A stretch of DNA of 64,000 nt from Streptomyces sp. NBC_00223 (GTDB lineage: Bacteria; Actinomycetota; Actinomycetes; Streptomycetales; Streptomycetaceae), in the NCBI RefSeq assembly GCF_036199905.1, contig NZ_CP108109.1, forward strand, positions 4,959,501 through 5,023,500, read 5' to 3'. The notes beneath the pieces are model-generated. The model was not told where the DNA came from. It saw only the letters and a program-made list of their open reading frames with translations, and made no database searches. Positions 36,717-45,436 of the stretch are shown one piece after another. Each line of letters starts with the position of its first letter. Position 1 is the first letter of the stretch. Both the position numbers and the translations under genes were made by a program.

Positions 36717-37694
36717 CTAGTTGGGGACCGCCAGGAGCAGGGCGAAGCGTGAGGCGGAGTCGGTCCACCAGTGGCGGACCGTGAAGCCCCCCTCCTTCAG
36801 CTCCGCCGTCAGCGCGTCCCGCCGGAACTTGCAGGACAGCTCCGTGCGCAGATCCTCGCCCGCCGCGATGTCGAGCGACAGATCGAGATCGGGGATCTTG
36901 ACGGTCTGCGGGGCGCGGGCGCGCAGCCGCATCTCGATGCGCTCCTCGTCCGCGTTCCACAGGGCGACGTGCTCGTAGGCGTCGGGTGCGAAGTCCGCGC
37001 CGAGTTCGTGGTTGAGGACATGCAGGACGTTTCTGTTGAACTCGGCCGTGATCCCCTCCGCGTCGTCGTAGGCGCGGACCAGGACGTCCGGGTCCTTGAC
37101 CAGGTCCGCGCCGAGCAGCAGCACGTCGTCGCTGCTCAGGGTGAGTGACAGGGTGCGGTAGAAGACCTGCCGCTGAACGGTGTCGAAGTTGCCGATGGTG
37201 CTGCCGAGGAAGGCGAGCACCCGCGGCCCGGGCTCGTCGGACAGCTCGATGCCGGACTCGAAGTCGGCGACGGTCGCGGTCACCCGCAGCTCGGGGTAGT
37301 CGCGGCAGATCGCCCGGCCCGCCTCCTCCAGCGCGGACGCGCTCACGTCCAGCGGCGCGTACCGCCGGAGCGAGCCGCCCGCCGTCAGCGCGTCCAGCAG
37401 CAGCCGCGTCTTGCGGGAGGACCCCGAGCCCAGCTCGATCAGGGTGCTCGCCCGGGTCAGCGCGGCGATCTCGGGCGCCCGGCGGGTCAGGATCTCGTGC
37501 TCGGCCCGCGTCGGGTAGTACTCGGGCAGTTCGGTGATCCGCTCGAACAGCTCGCTGCCGCGCTTGTCGTAGAACCACTTCGGCGGCAGCGTGCGCGGAG
37601 CCGAGCCGAGGCCGCCGCGGACATCGGCGTGGAGGGTGTCGGTGAAGTAACCGGCGGGCAGCCGGTCGTCGAGGGTGAAGCGGCTCTCGGACAT
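36717..37694 (-). CDS. egtD: L-histidine N-alpha-methyltransferase of ergothioneine synthesis
   Basis: 325 residues from an ATG at 37694 with AAGGAG nine bases upstream. It adds three methyl groups from SAM to the histidine amino group, giving hercynine. Family marks: LPPKWFYDKRGSELFERIT, then YYPTRAEHEIL (about residues 55-65), IELGSGSSRKTRLLLDAL for SAM binding (about 83-100), and the C-terminal EERIEMRL with the family's acidic substrate-binding residue. The open frame of egtC runs into this gene without a stop, so EgtD can also be made as the C-terminal half of a fusion. Confidence 0.94.
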   Translation of the reverse strand: MSESRFTLDDRLPAGYFTDTLHADVRGGLGSAPRTLPPKWFYDKRGSELFERITELPEYYPTRAEHEILTRRAPEIAALTRASTLIELGSGSSRKTRLLLDALTAGGSLRRYAPLDVSASALEEAGRAICRDYPELRVTATVADFESGIELSDEPGPRVLAFLGSTIGNFDTVQRQVFYRTLSLTLSSDDVLLLGADLVKDPDVLVRAYDDAEGITAEFNRNVLHVLNHELGADFAPDAYEHVALWNADEERIEMRLRARAPQTVKIPDLDLSLDIAAGEDLRTELSCKFRRDALTAELKEGGFTVRHWWTDSASRFALLLAVPN

Positions 37695-38630
37695 GGGAAG
37701 CGGCTCCTTGCCTGGGGTGCGGGGGGATCGCGGCGGTACCGGCGGGCGCAGCGGCACGAGCCGTACGCCCCCGGTGGTGGCCAGCAGCAGCGAGTGGTCG
37801 GGCACCTCGCGCCACTGCCCGTACGTTCCCCCCAGCCGGTCGTACGCGCCCTCCGGCGCCTCGCCCGGCCGGTCGTACGGGAACGGCAGTGCCGCCGCGT
37901 CGTCCGGCTCGGAGGCGACCAGTACGGCCCCGGGCCCGGCCCGGTACCAGAGCGTGTCCCCCCAGGCCGTGGCGGCGACCGTACGGCCGTCGGTGAGAAG
38001 GAAGTTGAGCCGGGCGGTGGGGCGGGCCGCGGCGACCTCCCGGACCACCGCGGCCAGCGCCCCGCCCGGCGCCTCGCCCCGCCGCAGCCGGCCCGCGACC
38101 ATCGCCCACAGCAGCGCCGAGTCGCTGCGCGCCTCGGCCGCGAGCACTTCGGCCGAGGACAGCCCCGGGGTGGGCAGCCGGGTCCAGTCGGCGACGGCGC
38201 CGTTGTGACTGAACAGCCAGCGCCCGTCCCGGAAGGGCGCCGCCGCGCTCTCGTCCTGCGTGGTGCCCTCGGTGGCCGAGCGCACGGCGGCGAGTACGGC
38301 GCCGCTGCGGATCGTACGGACCAGATCCGGGACGTTCGCGTCCGCCCAGAAGGGGACGGCCCGCCGGTAGCGGGCGGGCTGCGGAAAGCCGACGTCGTCC
38401 CCGGCGGGACCCCCTACGCCGGCCGGAGACCCGGCGCCGACCGGACCCCCGGCATCGGCCGGAGCCCCGGCGCCGACCGGGTACCAGCCGAAGCCGAACC
38501 CGTCCGCGTTCACCGTCCCGTACCGCTGCCGCCGCGGCCGCCACGACTGCTCGTACAGCCCGCGCTCGGGCTCGGTGAGCAGCCGCGCCAGCGGGACCGG
38601 CGGCCCCACGTAAGCGAGATGACGGCACAT
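36717..38630 (-). CDS. egtC: EgtC glutamine-amidotransferase domain, in one frame with EgtD
   Basis: The ATG at 38630 opens an EgtC domain: MCRHLAYVGPP with catalytic Cys2, NADGFGFGWYP, and FSHNGAVADW, as in class II glutamine amidotransferases. EgtC removes the gamma-glutamyl group from the sulphoxide intermediate. A Pro/Ala/Gly insertion is present around residues 50-75. No stop follows: after about 312 residues (to 37695) the frame continues straight into egtD, giving a 637-residue EgtC-EgtD protein if read through. In other streptomycetes I recall these as separate proteins. The start overlaps the egtB stop (TGATG). Confidence 0.85.
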   Translation of the reverse strand: MCRHLAYVGPPVPLARLLTEPERGLYEQSWRPRRQRYGTVNADGFGFGWYPVGAGAPADAGGPVGAGSPAGVGGPAGDDVGFPQPARYRRAVPFWADANVPDLVRTIRSGAVLAAVRSATEGTTQDESAAAPFRDGRWLFSHNGAVADWTRLPTPGLSSAEVLAAEARSDSALLWAMVAGRLRRGEAPGGALAAVVREVAAARPTARLNFLLTDGRTVAATAWGDTLWYRAGPGAVLVASEPDDAAALPFPYDRPGEAPEGAYDRLGGTYGQWREVPDHSLLLATTGGVRLVPLRPPVPPRSPRTPGKEPLPMSESRFTLDDRLPAGYFTDTLHADVRGGLGSAPRTLPPKWFYDKRGSELFERITELPEYYPTRAEHEILTRRAPEIAALTRASTLIELGSGSSRKTRLLLDALTAGGSLRRYAPLDVSASALEEAGRAICRDYPELRVTATVADFESGIELSDEPGPRVLAFLGSTIGNFDTVQRQVFYRTLSLTLSSDDVLLLGADLVKDPDVLVRAYDDAEGITAEFNRNVLHVLNHELGADFAPDAYEHVALWNADEERIEMRLRARAPQTVKIPDLDLSLDIAAGEDLRTELSCKFRRDALTAELKEGGFTVRHWWTDSASRFALLLAVPN

Positions 38631-40042
38631 CAGCCGGCCTCCCCTGGGGCCGTGTCGCGCGCGGTGCGGAAGCCGGAGAAGATCTGCCGCCTGATGGGGT
38701 AGTCCCAGTTGCGGAACGTACCGCGCGCGGCGACCGGGTCCACTCCGAAGGCGCCGCCGCGCAGCACCTTGTAGTCGGGCCCGAAGAAGACCTCCGAGTA
38801 CTCCTTGTAGGGGAAGACGGCGAAGCCCGGGTAGGGGGAGAAGTCCGAGGACGTCCACTCCCAGACGTCGCCGACGAGCTGCCGGGCGCCGCTGGGGGCC
38901 GCGCCTGCCGGATAGGCGCCCGCGGGCGCGGGCCGCAGATGGCGCTGGCCGAGATTGGCGTGCTCGGGTCCCGGGTCGGCGTCGCCCCACGGGTAGCGGC
39001 GGGAACGGCCGGTCGCGGGGTCGTGGCGGGCGGCCTTCTCCCACTCGGCCTCGGTCGGCAGCCGCCGGCCGGCCCAGCGGGCGTAGGCGTCGGCCTCGTA
39101 CCAGCACACGTGGACCACGGGCTCGTCGCCGGGGACGGGCTCGACGTGGCCGAACCGCCGCCGGACCCAGTCGCCGCTGCCGCCGCCGTCCCGGGACCAG
39201 AACAGCGGCGCCTCAAGGCCCGCCTCCTGGACGTGGCGCCAGCCCTCGGGCGTCCACCACTTCGGGTCGCGGTAGCCGCCCGCGGCGATGAACTCCTGGT
39301 AGGCGGCGTTGGTGACCGGCACGGTGTCCAGCCAGAAGGCGGGTACGTCGACGGTGTGCGCGGGCAGTTCGTTGTCCAGCGCCCACGGATCGGTGCTGGT
39401 GCCCATGGTGAACGGACCGCCGGGGACGAGGACTTCACGCGGCAGCGCGGCGGCGCCCTCGGCCCGTGGTGGGGCGGGCGCGTCCAGTACGGGAGGGCCC
39501 TGGCGCAGCTGGTGGGTGGCGAGCATCGTCTCGTCGTGCTGCTGCTCGTGCTGGGCGAGCATCCCGAAGACGAAGGCCCCGGCGAGCAGCCGCTCGGGGT
39601 TGTCCTGGCCGGTGTCGGCCGTCGCGAGCACGTCGAGCGTCTCGGCCCGGACGGCGGCGACGTACGCGCGGGCGTCGGCGGGGCCGAGCAGCGGCAGCGC
39701 GGGACGGTCGGCGCGCGGGTGCTGGAAGGCGTCGTAGAGGTGGTCGAGGTCGGGGCGCAGTCCGGGGCGGCCGCCGGCCTCCCGGACCAGCCACAGCTCC
39801 TCCTGGTTGCCGATGTGGGCCAGGTCCCAGACCAGGGGGGACATCAGCGGGGAGTGCTGCGCGGTGAGATCGGCGTCGGTCACGGCGTCGGTGAGCGCGA
39901 GGGTCCGGCGCCGGGCGGTCTCCAGAGCGGCGAGGGCGCGCGCGGACGGGTCCGAAGGTGAACGAGGGGTGGAAGTTGCGGATGGGTCAGGGGTGATGCT
40001 GCTTCGGGCAGTGCTGTCGTACGTGGTGCGGGGGTCTGTCAC
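38630..40042 (-). CDS. egtB: Hercynine oxygenase (sulphoxide synthase)
   Basis: 470 residues from a GTG at 40042 with GGAAGG upstream. It joins hercynine with gamma-glutamylcysteine using iron and oxygen. The N-terminal DinB-like domain has the iron triad H76 (LAHIGNQEE), H165 and H169 (HEQQHDE). The C-terminal formylglycine-generating-enzyme-like domain starts near GGPFTMGTS and includes GRRLPTEAEWEKAAR and a final RGGAFGVDP...GFRTARD. A roughly 35-residue Ser/Thr/Pro-rich leader precedes the fold. It lies between egtA and egtC in the usual order. Confidence 0.95.
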   Translation of the reverse strand: MTDPRTTYDSTARSSITPDPSATSTPRSPSDPSARALAALETARRRTLALTDAVTDADLTAQHSPLMSPLVWDLAHIGNQEELWLVREAGGRPGLRPDLDHLYDAFQHPRADRPALPLLGPADARAYVAAVRAETLDVLATADTGQDNPERLLAGAFVFGMLAQHEQQHDETMLATHQLRQGPPVLDAPAPPRAEGAAALPREVLVPGGPFTMGTSTDPWALDNELPAHTVDVPAFWLDTVPVTNAAYQEFIAAGGYRDPKWWTPEGWRHVQEAGLEAPLFWSRDGGGSGDWVRRRFGHVEPVPGDEPVVHVCWYEADAYARWAGRRLPTEAEWEKAARHDPATGRSRRYPWGDADPGPEHANLGQRHLRPAPAGAYPAGAAPSGARQLVGDVWEWTSSDFSPYPGFAVFPYKEYSEVFFGPDYKVLRGGAFGVDPVAARGTFRNWDYPIRRQIFSGFRTARDTAPGEAG

Positions 40043-40060
40043 GACAAGCCTTCCGGAAGG

Positions 40061-41356
40061 TCAGGCGCGGCTGAGCGCGTCGGACTGGTCGTGGGCGGGA
40101 CATCGGCCTCGCTCTGGATAGTGCTCGGCGAAGTCGGAGACGGCCCTGCGCAGGGCCTCGGGCGCGCCGGAGCGCGCCAGCGCGTTCTCGGCCGCGGCGA
40201 AGCAGATGCGGGCCGCCTTGGCCAGCTCGGGGGCGGCAGGGCCGAGCCTGGCCGCGCGGCGCCACATCTGCGGGGAGGGCAGCGGATGCCCGCCCTGGCA
40301 GAGGGGCGCGGTCGCGGCGTAGGCCGTGCGGGCGGCCACCGGGTCGTCCAGCAGGGTGGCCGCCAGGACGGTCGGGACGATCCAGCCGTCGCCGTCCTGG
40401 GCGTCGATCATCCGCAGCTCCAGCCAGCCGCGCGGGCGGACCGGCGGGAAGAGCGTACTGAGGTGGTAGTCCAGGTCGCCGAGGGTCGGCGGCCGCAGCC
40501 CCTGGACCCCGCGCAGCCAGCCGCGGAAGGTCAGCCCCGGCGGCGCGGACCAGTCGGCCGCGGGGTCGCCCGGCGGGCCGGCCGCGTCACCGCCGTCGGG
40601 CCGTACGCACAGCACCCGGGCGTCCAGCGCGTAGCGGGCCCATGCCGTACGGGGGTCGGCGGAGTGCGGCGGCGGGGAGGTGCGGCCGGGGTCCATCAGG
40701 GACCAGTTGGCCTGCCGGGTGGAGACCCAACCGGTCGGACGGCCGCTCTGGAAGGGGGAGTTGGCGAAGGCCGCGACGAGTACGGGGCCGAGCCGGTGGG
40801 CCAGCTCCCAGCGGCGGCGGTAGCCGGACACGTCGTCCGAGTCGTCGCCGGAGTCCAGATTGATCTGGAGGGACGCCGTACGGCGCATCATCGTACGGCC
40901 CCAGGGGCCCTCGCGGTCGAAGTAGTCCTCCATCGCCCGGTAGCGGGGATGGTCGAGCACGCGGGGCGGTTCACGGTAGGGATCGAGCCCTCGGCCGACG
41001 AGAACGAGTCCGGCGCTGTCCAGGGCCTGCCGCAGTACGGCCAGATCGGCGGCCATCGCCTCGACGCAAGCGGCGAGGGTGGGCGCGGGCGGGGAGCTCA
41101 GCTCCACCTGGCCACCCGGTTCACGGGTGAGTCTGCTGCCCCGGGGGAGCGCCCCGGGGGCCTCGACCGGCGCGAGTGCCGCGTCCAGCCGGTCGACTGA
41201 TATCAGTGTTCGCGCGTCGGAGCGGTCTTCGACCAGCCACTCCAGCTCCACCCCGGTGCGTGCGGGCGGACCGGTCTTGAAGCACACCCCGCGCACGTGG
41301 GCTTCCGCTTCGTCTTCCTTGAGGTCCTTTGTGAGGTCTCCAAGGTCGGTTGCCAT
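40061..41356 (-). CDS. egtA: Ergothioneine-pathway glutamate-cysteine ligase
   Basis: 431 residues with an AGGAGG ribosome site. It makes gamma-glutamylcysteine, the sulphur donor for EgtB. Recognised by TGVELEWLVED near residue 35, EPGGQVELSSPP (about 103-114), and RTASLQINLDSGDD (about 184-197), as in GCS2/EgtA proteins. The start codon at 41356 and a following charged leader (DLGDLTKDLKEDEAEAHVRG) fit the family. First gene of the egtABCD operon; no egtE is present, as is usual in Streptomyces. Confidence 0.94.
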   Translation of the reverse strand: MATDLGDLTKDLKEDEAEAHVRGVCFKTGPPARTGVELEWLVEDRSDARTLISVDRLDAALAPVEAPGALPRGSRLTREPGGQVELSSPPAPTLAACVEAMAADLAVLRQALDSAGLVLVGRGLDPYREPPRVLDHPRYRAMEDYFDREGPWGRTMMRRTASLQINLDSGDDSDDVSGYRRRWELAHRLGPVLVAAFANSPFQSGRPTGWVSTRQANWSLMDPGRTSPPPHSADPRTAWARYALDARVLCVRPDGGDAAGPPGDPAADWSAPPGLTFRGWLRGVQGLRPPTLGDLDYHLSTLFPPVRPRGWLELRMIDAQDGDGWIVPTVLAATLLDDPVAARTAYAATAPLCQGGHPLPSPQMWRRAARLGPAAPELAKAARICFAAAENALARSGAPEALRRAVSDFAEHYPERGRCPAHDQSDALSRA

Positions 41357-41729
41357 CGATCCACCTCCTCTCTCTTCATGTCGGGAATCACCCGAAGCGA
41401 GGACATGTCACATGCTGCTGTCGCGAGTGTAGTTGGACGAGGGGCCGGACGGGCGTGCGTAGCGGTGAACGCATCTCGGTCAAGCATTCGAAATCAGCCG
41501 TTCATTCCCTTCCTCCTCCGCATCATCCTTTTGGGTGGGGCATATGGCATCAATTCAGTCATTACGGATTATATGTGCGGTGATCGCCTACGGCCCGGTA
41601 CAGGGCCATGCCCCGGCGGTGATCCAGACCCGACCGGCTACTCTGCCGGTGTAAGCAGTAAGGGAAAAGCCGCGGACCCCGCCGAAGCTCAGACCGCCAG
41701 ATGTCAGATCAGCGACAGGAGTACCCCTC
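41357..41729. promoter_or_regulatory. Divergent region between egtA and the polyprenyl synthase gene
   Basis: 373 bases without a gene. It contains the least GC-rich stretch of the neighbourhood (about 41500-41590, including GGCATATGGCATCAATTC and ATTACGGATTATATG), as expected for divergent promoters. AGGAG just before 41730 is the synthase ribosome site. I see no clear operator. Confidence 0.4.
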
Positions 41730-42749
41730 GTGACCGTCGTCGGGCCCTTCGGGCTGAGCGTGTGGGACGAGACCCTTGATGCGGACGTCCAGGCCGGTCT
41801 CGCGGCCGTCGAGGAGGGCCTGCTGGAGGCCACCAAGAGCGACGTCCCCTTCATCACGGACACCGCCAGACACCTCCTCCAGGCAGGGGGCAAGCGCTTC
41901 CGGCCCATGCTCGTGATGCTCGGGGCACAGTTCGGCGACCCGCACGCGCCCGGCGTGGTGCCGGCCGCCGTCGTCGTGGAGCTGACCCACCTGGCCACGC
42001 TCTACCACGACGACGTCATGGACGAGGCCGATGTCCGCCGCGGAGTGCCGAGCGCCAACTCCCGCTGGGGCAACTCGGTGGCCGTCCTCACCGGCGACTT
42101 CCTCTTCTCCCGCGCCTCGCACATCCTGGCCGACCTGGGACCCGAGGCCGTACGCGTCCAGGCCGAGGCCTTCGAACGCCTGGTCACCGGTCAGATCATG
42201 GAGACCGTCGGCCCGCGCGACGGCCGCGACCCCCTCGACCACTACCTGGAGGTCATCGCGGGCAAGACCAGCTCGCTGATGGCCGTGTCCGGGCGGTTCG
42301 GCGCGATGATGTCCGGCGCCGAGGAGTCCGTGGTGGACGTCCTCACCCAGTACGGGGAGCGGATCGGCGCCGCCTTCCAGCTCGCCGACGACGTCCTGGA
42401 CATCGCCAGCGACAGCCACGAGTCCGGCAAGACCCCCGGCACCGACCTGCGCGAGGGCATCCCGACCCTGCCGGTCCTGCACGTACGGCGCTGGTACGCG
42501 CAGGCCGGTGGCATGGTCTCGGCCGTCGACCGGCGGCTCGTCGAACTGCTCGACGGCGACCTCACCGACGACCGGCTGCACGCCGAGGCGCTGGAGCTGC
42601 TGCGCTCCCACCCGGCCCTTGAGCAGGCCCGCCGCGACACCGTGCGCTACGCCGACGAGGCCAGGACCGCGCTCGCCCCGCTGCCGGACAACCCGGCCAA
42701 GCACGCGCTGGCCGCGCTGTGCGACGCGGTGGTCCACCGGGCGGGCTGA
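41730..42749 (+). CDS. Long-chain polyprenyl diphosphate synthase (menaquinone side chain)
   Basis: 339 residues. The first aspartate-rich motif is DDVMDE (94-99), the second DDVLD (220-224), and GKRFRP (54-59) binds diphosphate. The residues at the fourth and fifth positions before the first motif are small (A89, T90), which allows a long chain. Beside menG, a MenJ-like reductase and nuo genes, it probably makes the C40-C45 chain of menaquinone. The GTG start has AGGAG upstream. Confidence 0.88.
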   Translation: MTVVGPFGLSVWDETLDADVQAGLAAVEEGLLEATKSDVPFITDTARHLLQAGGKRFRPMLVMLGAQFGDPHAPGVVPAAVVVELTHLATLYHDDVMDEADVRRGVPSANSRWGNSVAVLTGDFLFSRASHILADLGPEAVRVQAEAFERLVTGQIMETVGPRDGRDPLDHYLEVIAGKTSSLMAVSGRFGAMMSGAEESVVDVLTQYGERIGAAFQLADDVLDIASDSHESGKTPGTDLREGIPTLPVLHVRRWYAQAGGMVSAVDRRLVELLDGDLTDDRLHAEALELLRSHPALEQARRDTVRYADEARTALAPLPDNPAKHALAALCDAVVHRAG

Positions 42750-43060
42750 GCCGTTCGGGGGCCGGTCCCGTACGGCCTCCGCGCGCGCTGCTCCTCGCGC
42801 GGTCGCTCCGCGCGCGGCTGTTCGGGGCGCGGCTGTTCGGGGTGCGGGTTCCCGCTCGGCCCCTGATCCTTCCCGGGTGACGCCTCGGGGTACGTCATCC
42901 CCCGGGAGTACACGAGGTTGCGTCCGTCGGCTGATGTGTCCGGTTGGCCGGTTTGATGGGATGGGGAACACCACTTCACGGCGGACCGGGCGACAATGGC
43001 CTGGGAAGTGGGGCGAGTGCGAGGCAACCGACCGCCGCTCTCAACGGAGGTGGACATCCC
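42750..43060. promoter_or_regulatory. Intergenic region before the LolA-like gene
   Basis: 311 bases. It holds a 16-bp tandem duplication (GCGCGGCTGTTCGGGG twice, near 42816-42847) and a TGACG/CGTCA inverted repeat near 42878-42900. The last 20 bases carry the GGAGG ribosome site. No gene is supported. Confidence 0.35.
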
Positions 43061-44416
43061 ATGGCACGGATCGAACCGGCACAGTACGACGAGCCCGGGC
43101 TCGACGGGGGAGAGGCGCCGGGTCCCGGCGCGGGAGGGCCGCGCGGCCGCCGGCTCGCGCGCTATGCCGTGCCCGTCGCCGTGGCGGGCGTGGCCGCCGC
43201 GACCATCAGCCTCGTCCCCGCGCTCGCCGACGCGGGCGACCCCTCGCTGCCCTCGATCACGGCGGAGCAGCTGCTGACGAAGATCGCCGCGTCCGACAGT
43301 CAAACGGTGGACGGCTCGGTGCGGATCACCACGGACCTCGGGCTGCCGGCGGGGCTGTCTAGCGGCGCGGCGAGCGGCCTGTTCGGGGGCGCGGGGGCCT
43401 CCGACGGCGGCGGTCCTGGCGGCGGGAAGACCTCGCCCGCGGCGCCGCAGGCACAGCTCACCCAACTGCTCGCGGGCAGCCACCAGCTCCATGTCGCGGC
43501 CGACGGACCCGACCGGCAGAAGGTCTCGATCATCGAGCCCGCCGCCGAGTACAGCCTGATCCACAACGGCACACAGCTGTGGGCGTACGACAGCGCGTCC
43601 GACCAGGCGTACCACGAGACCCTGCCCGCGGCGGAAAGCGCCGACCGGCAGCGCGAGCTGCCCGAGGACTTCCCGACCACCCCGGCCGCCGCGGCCCGGC
43701 AGGTACTCAAGGCGGCCGACGGCACGGCCTCGATCACCGTGGACGGCACCGCCCGGGTGGCCGGCCACAGCGCGTATCAGCTGCTGATCCGCCCGCAGCA
43801 CGCCGACGCGACCACGGTCGGGGCGATCCGGATCGCGGTGGACGCGAAGACGGGCGTGCCGCTGAAGTTCACCCTGACCCCGAGGGACGGCGGCAAGGCG
43901 GTCTTCGACATCGGCTTCACCCGGGTCAGCTTCGCCAAGCCGTCCGCGAGCACCTTCACCTTCACCCCGCCGAAGGGCGTCAAGGTGACGGAGGGCGTCG
44001 TCACCAAGGGTCAGAAGGGCGTGGACAGCGATGTCGTCACCAAGGGTCCGAAGGGTTTCGACAGTGACGTGGTGACCAAGGGTCAGAAGGGCCTGGACAG
44101 CGACGTCGTCACCAAGGGGCCGAAGGGCCTCGCGGGCGACGCGGCCGCCCAGCCGCGGGTCATCGGCCAGGGCTGGGACTCGATCGTCGTCGTCAAGGCT
44201 CCGGGCGGGCTGCCGTCCGGCGCGGAGAAGAACGGCAAGGGCGGCGGCGCCGACTCCCTGCTCAACAGCTTCGGCAAGCAGGTCAGCGGCTCCTTCGGCA
44301 CCGGCACGCTCTTCCACACCCGGTTGGTGAACGCGCTGCTGACCGACAAGGGCACGCTCTACGTCGGCGCGGTCACCCAGTCCGCGCTGACGGACGCGGC
44401 CGACGCGGGACGGTAG
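43061..44416 (+). CDS. Membrane-anchored LolA-like protein with internal repeats
   Basis: 451 residues from the ATG at 43061 (GGAGG upstream). One membrane segment or signal anchor lies at about 28-50 (YAVPVAVAGVAAATISLVPA). The body, with LLTKIAASDSQTVDGSVRI and later QLLIRPQHADATTVGAIRIA, resembles LolA/DUF2092-type beta-sheet carriers in actinomycetes. Residues about 313-358 contain four tandem copies of VVTKGxKGxDSD, not typical of the family. It is followed directly by an ABC pair, which suggests a shared role in envelope transport or stress (inference). Confidence 0.75.
   Translation: MARIEPAQYDEPGLDGGEAPGPGAGGPRGRRLARYAVPVAVAGVAAATISLVPALADAGDPSLPSITAEQLLTKIAASDSQTVDGSVRITTDLGLPAGLSSGAASGLFGGAGASDGGGPGGGKTSPAAPQAQLTQLLAGSHQLHVAADGPDRQKVSIIEPAAEYSLIHNGTQLWAYDSASDQAYHETLPAAESADRQRELPEDFPTTPAAAARQVLKAADGTASITVDGTARVAGHSAYQLLIRPQHADATTVGAIRIAVDAKTGVPLKFTLTPRDGGKAVFDIGFTRVSFAKPSASTFTFTPPKGVKVTEGVVTKGQKGVDSDVVTKGPKGFDSDVVTKGQKGLDSDVVTKGPKGLAGDAAAQPRVIGQGWDSIVVVKAPGGLPSGAEKNGKGGGADSLLNSFGKQVSGSFGTGTLFHTRLVNALLTDKGTLYVGAVTQSALTDAADAGR
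43997..44135 (+). repeat. Tandem repeat coding VVTKG(Q/P)KG(V/F/L)DSD
   Basis: Four units of about 36 bases within the LolA-like gene, alternating GGTCAGAAGGGC and GGTCCGAAGGG(T/C) variants. The units keep the frame and encode a charged, flexible segment. Variation between units is low, so the array is probably recent. Confidence 0.75.
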
Positions 44417-44470
44417 CGCGGCGCGGCGGGGAGCCGTGCGCGAGGCAGGGGAGAGTTGCGAGGGAGTGCG

Positions 44471-45436
44471 ATGGGACAGTCACCCGCCGCGGCACCGCGG
44501 GGCGACGTGGTGATCGAGACCCGCGGGCTCGCCAAGCAGTACCGGGGCACGCTCGCCGTGGCCGGCATCGATCTGCGGGTGCCGCGCGGCAGCGTGTTCG
44601 GCTTCCTGGGGCCCAACGGTTCGGGGAAGACCACCACCATCCGGATGCTGATGGGCCTGATCGAGCCCACCGCGGGCACCGCCCGGGTGCTGGACCGCCC
44701 GATGCCCCGCGCCGCCAGGACCGTACTGCCCAAGGTGGGCGCCCTGATCGAGGGCCCCGCGCTGTACGGCTTCCTGTCCGGCCGGGACAACCTGCTGCGG
44801 TACGACGCGGCCGACCCGACCGCTGACCCCCGTACCCGCAAGGCCAGGGTCGGCGCGGCCCTCGACCGGGTCGGGCTGACGGCGGCGGCCGGGAAGAAGG
44901 CCAAGGCGTACTCGCTGGGCATGAAGCAGCGGCTCGGGCTGGCCTCGGCGCTGCTCCAGCCGCGTGAGCTGCTGGTGCTCGACGAGCCGACCAACGGCCT
45001 CGACCCGCAGGGCATGCGGGAGATCCGTTCGCTGGTCAGGGAGCTGGCCGGGGACGGCATCACGGTCTTTCTGTCCTCGCACCTGCTGGACGAGATCGAG
45101 CAGGTCTGCACCCACGCCGCCGTGATGGCCCGCGGCCGGCTGATCACGCAGGGGCCGGTCGCGGAGCTGTCCGCGGGCGCCCGGGGGCGGCTCGCGGTGA
45201 CCACCCCCGACCTGTCCGAAGCGGCCCGGGTGCTCGGGGAACACGGCGTCGCGGACCTCGTCACCGACGAGCGGCGGGTCACGGGCGAACTGCCCGCCGA
45301 CCCGCCGGACCTCGCCGAACTGAACGCGGCCCTGGTCGCGGCCGGCGTGCGGGTACGCGGCTTCGGCCTCGAACGGGCCTCGCTGGAGGACGCGTTCGTG
45401 GCCCTGACCGGAGAGGGTTTCGATGTCGCGGGCTGA
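44471..45436 (+). CDS. ABC transporter ATP-binding protein
   Basis: 321 residues from the ATG at 44471 (GAGGGAG upstream). Walker A GPNGSGKTT (47-55), signature LGMKQRLGLASAL, Walker B LLVLDEPTNGLDP, and the H-loop SSHLLDEIEQ are all intact. The C-terminal extension with AARVLGEHGVADLV resembles the ABC-2 drug/lipid exporter type. It overlaps the permease gene by 14 bases; the pair works as an exporter of unknown substrate. Confidence 0.92.
   Translation: MGQSPAAAPRGDVVIETRGLAKQYRGTLAVAGIDLRVPRGSVFGFLGPNGSGKTTTIRMLMGLIEPTAGTARVLDRPMPRAARTVLPKVGALIEGPALYGFLSGRDNLLRYDAADPTADPRTRKARVGAALDRVGLTAAAGKKAKAYSLGMKQRLGLASALLQPRELLVLDEPTNGLDPQGMREIRSLVRELAGDGITVFLSSHLLDEIEQVCTHAAVMARGRLITQGPVAELSAGARGRLAVTTPDLSEAARVLGEHGVADLVTDERRVTGELPADPPDLAELNAALVAAGVRVRGFGLERASLEDAFVALTGEGFDVAG

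Noticed and set aside
36138-36752. Plus-strand open frame of 204 codons
   Set aside because: Arg/Gly/Pro-rich, no ribosome site, antisense to the LanC and LanB fragments and the egtD end; no recognisable domain.
42776-42850. GC-rich tandem duplication (GCGCGGCTGTTCGGGG) as a possible regulatory element
   Set aside because: Only two copies, in a spacer directly after a gene end; nothing supports a function, so it is only mentioned under the intergenic entry.
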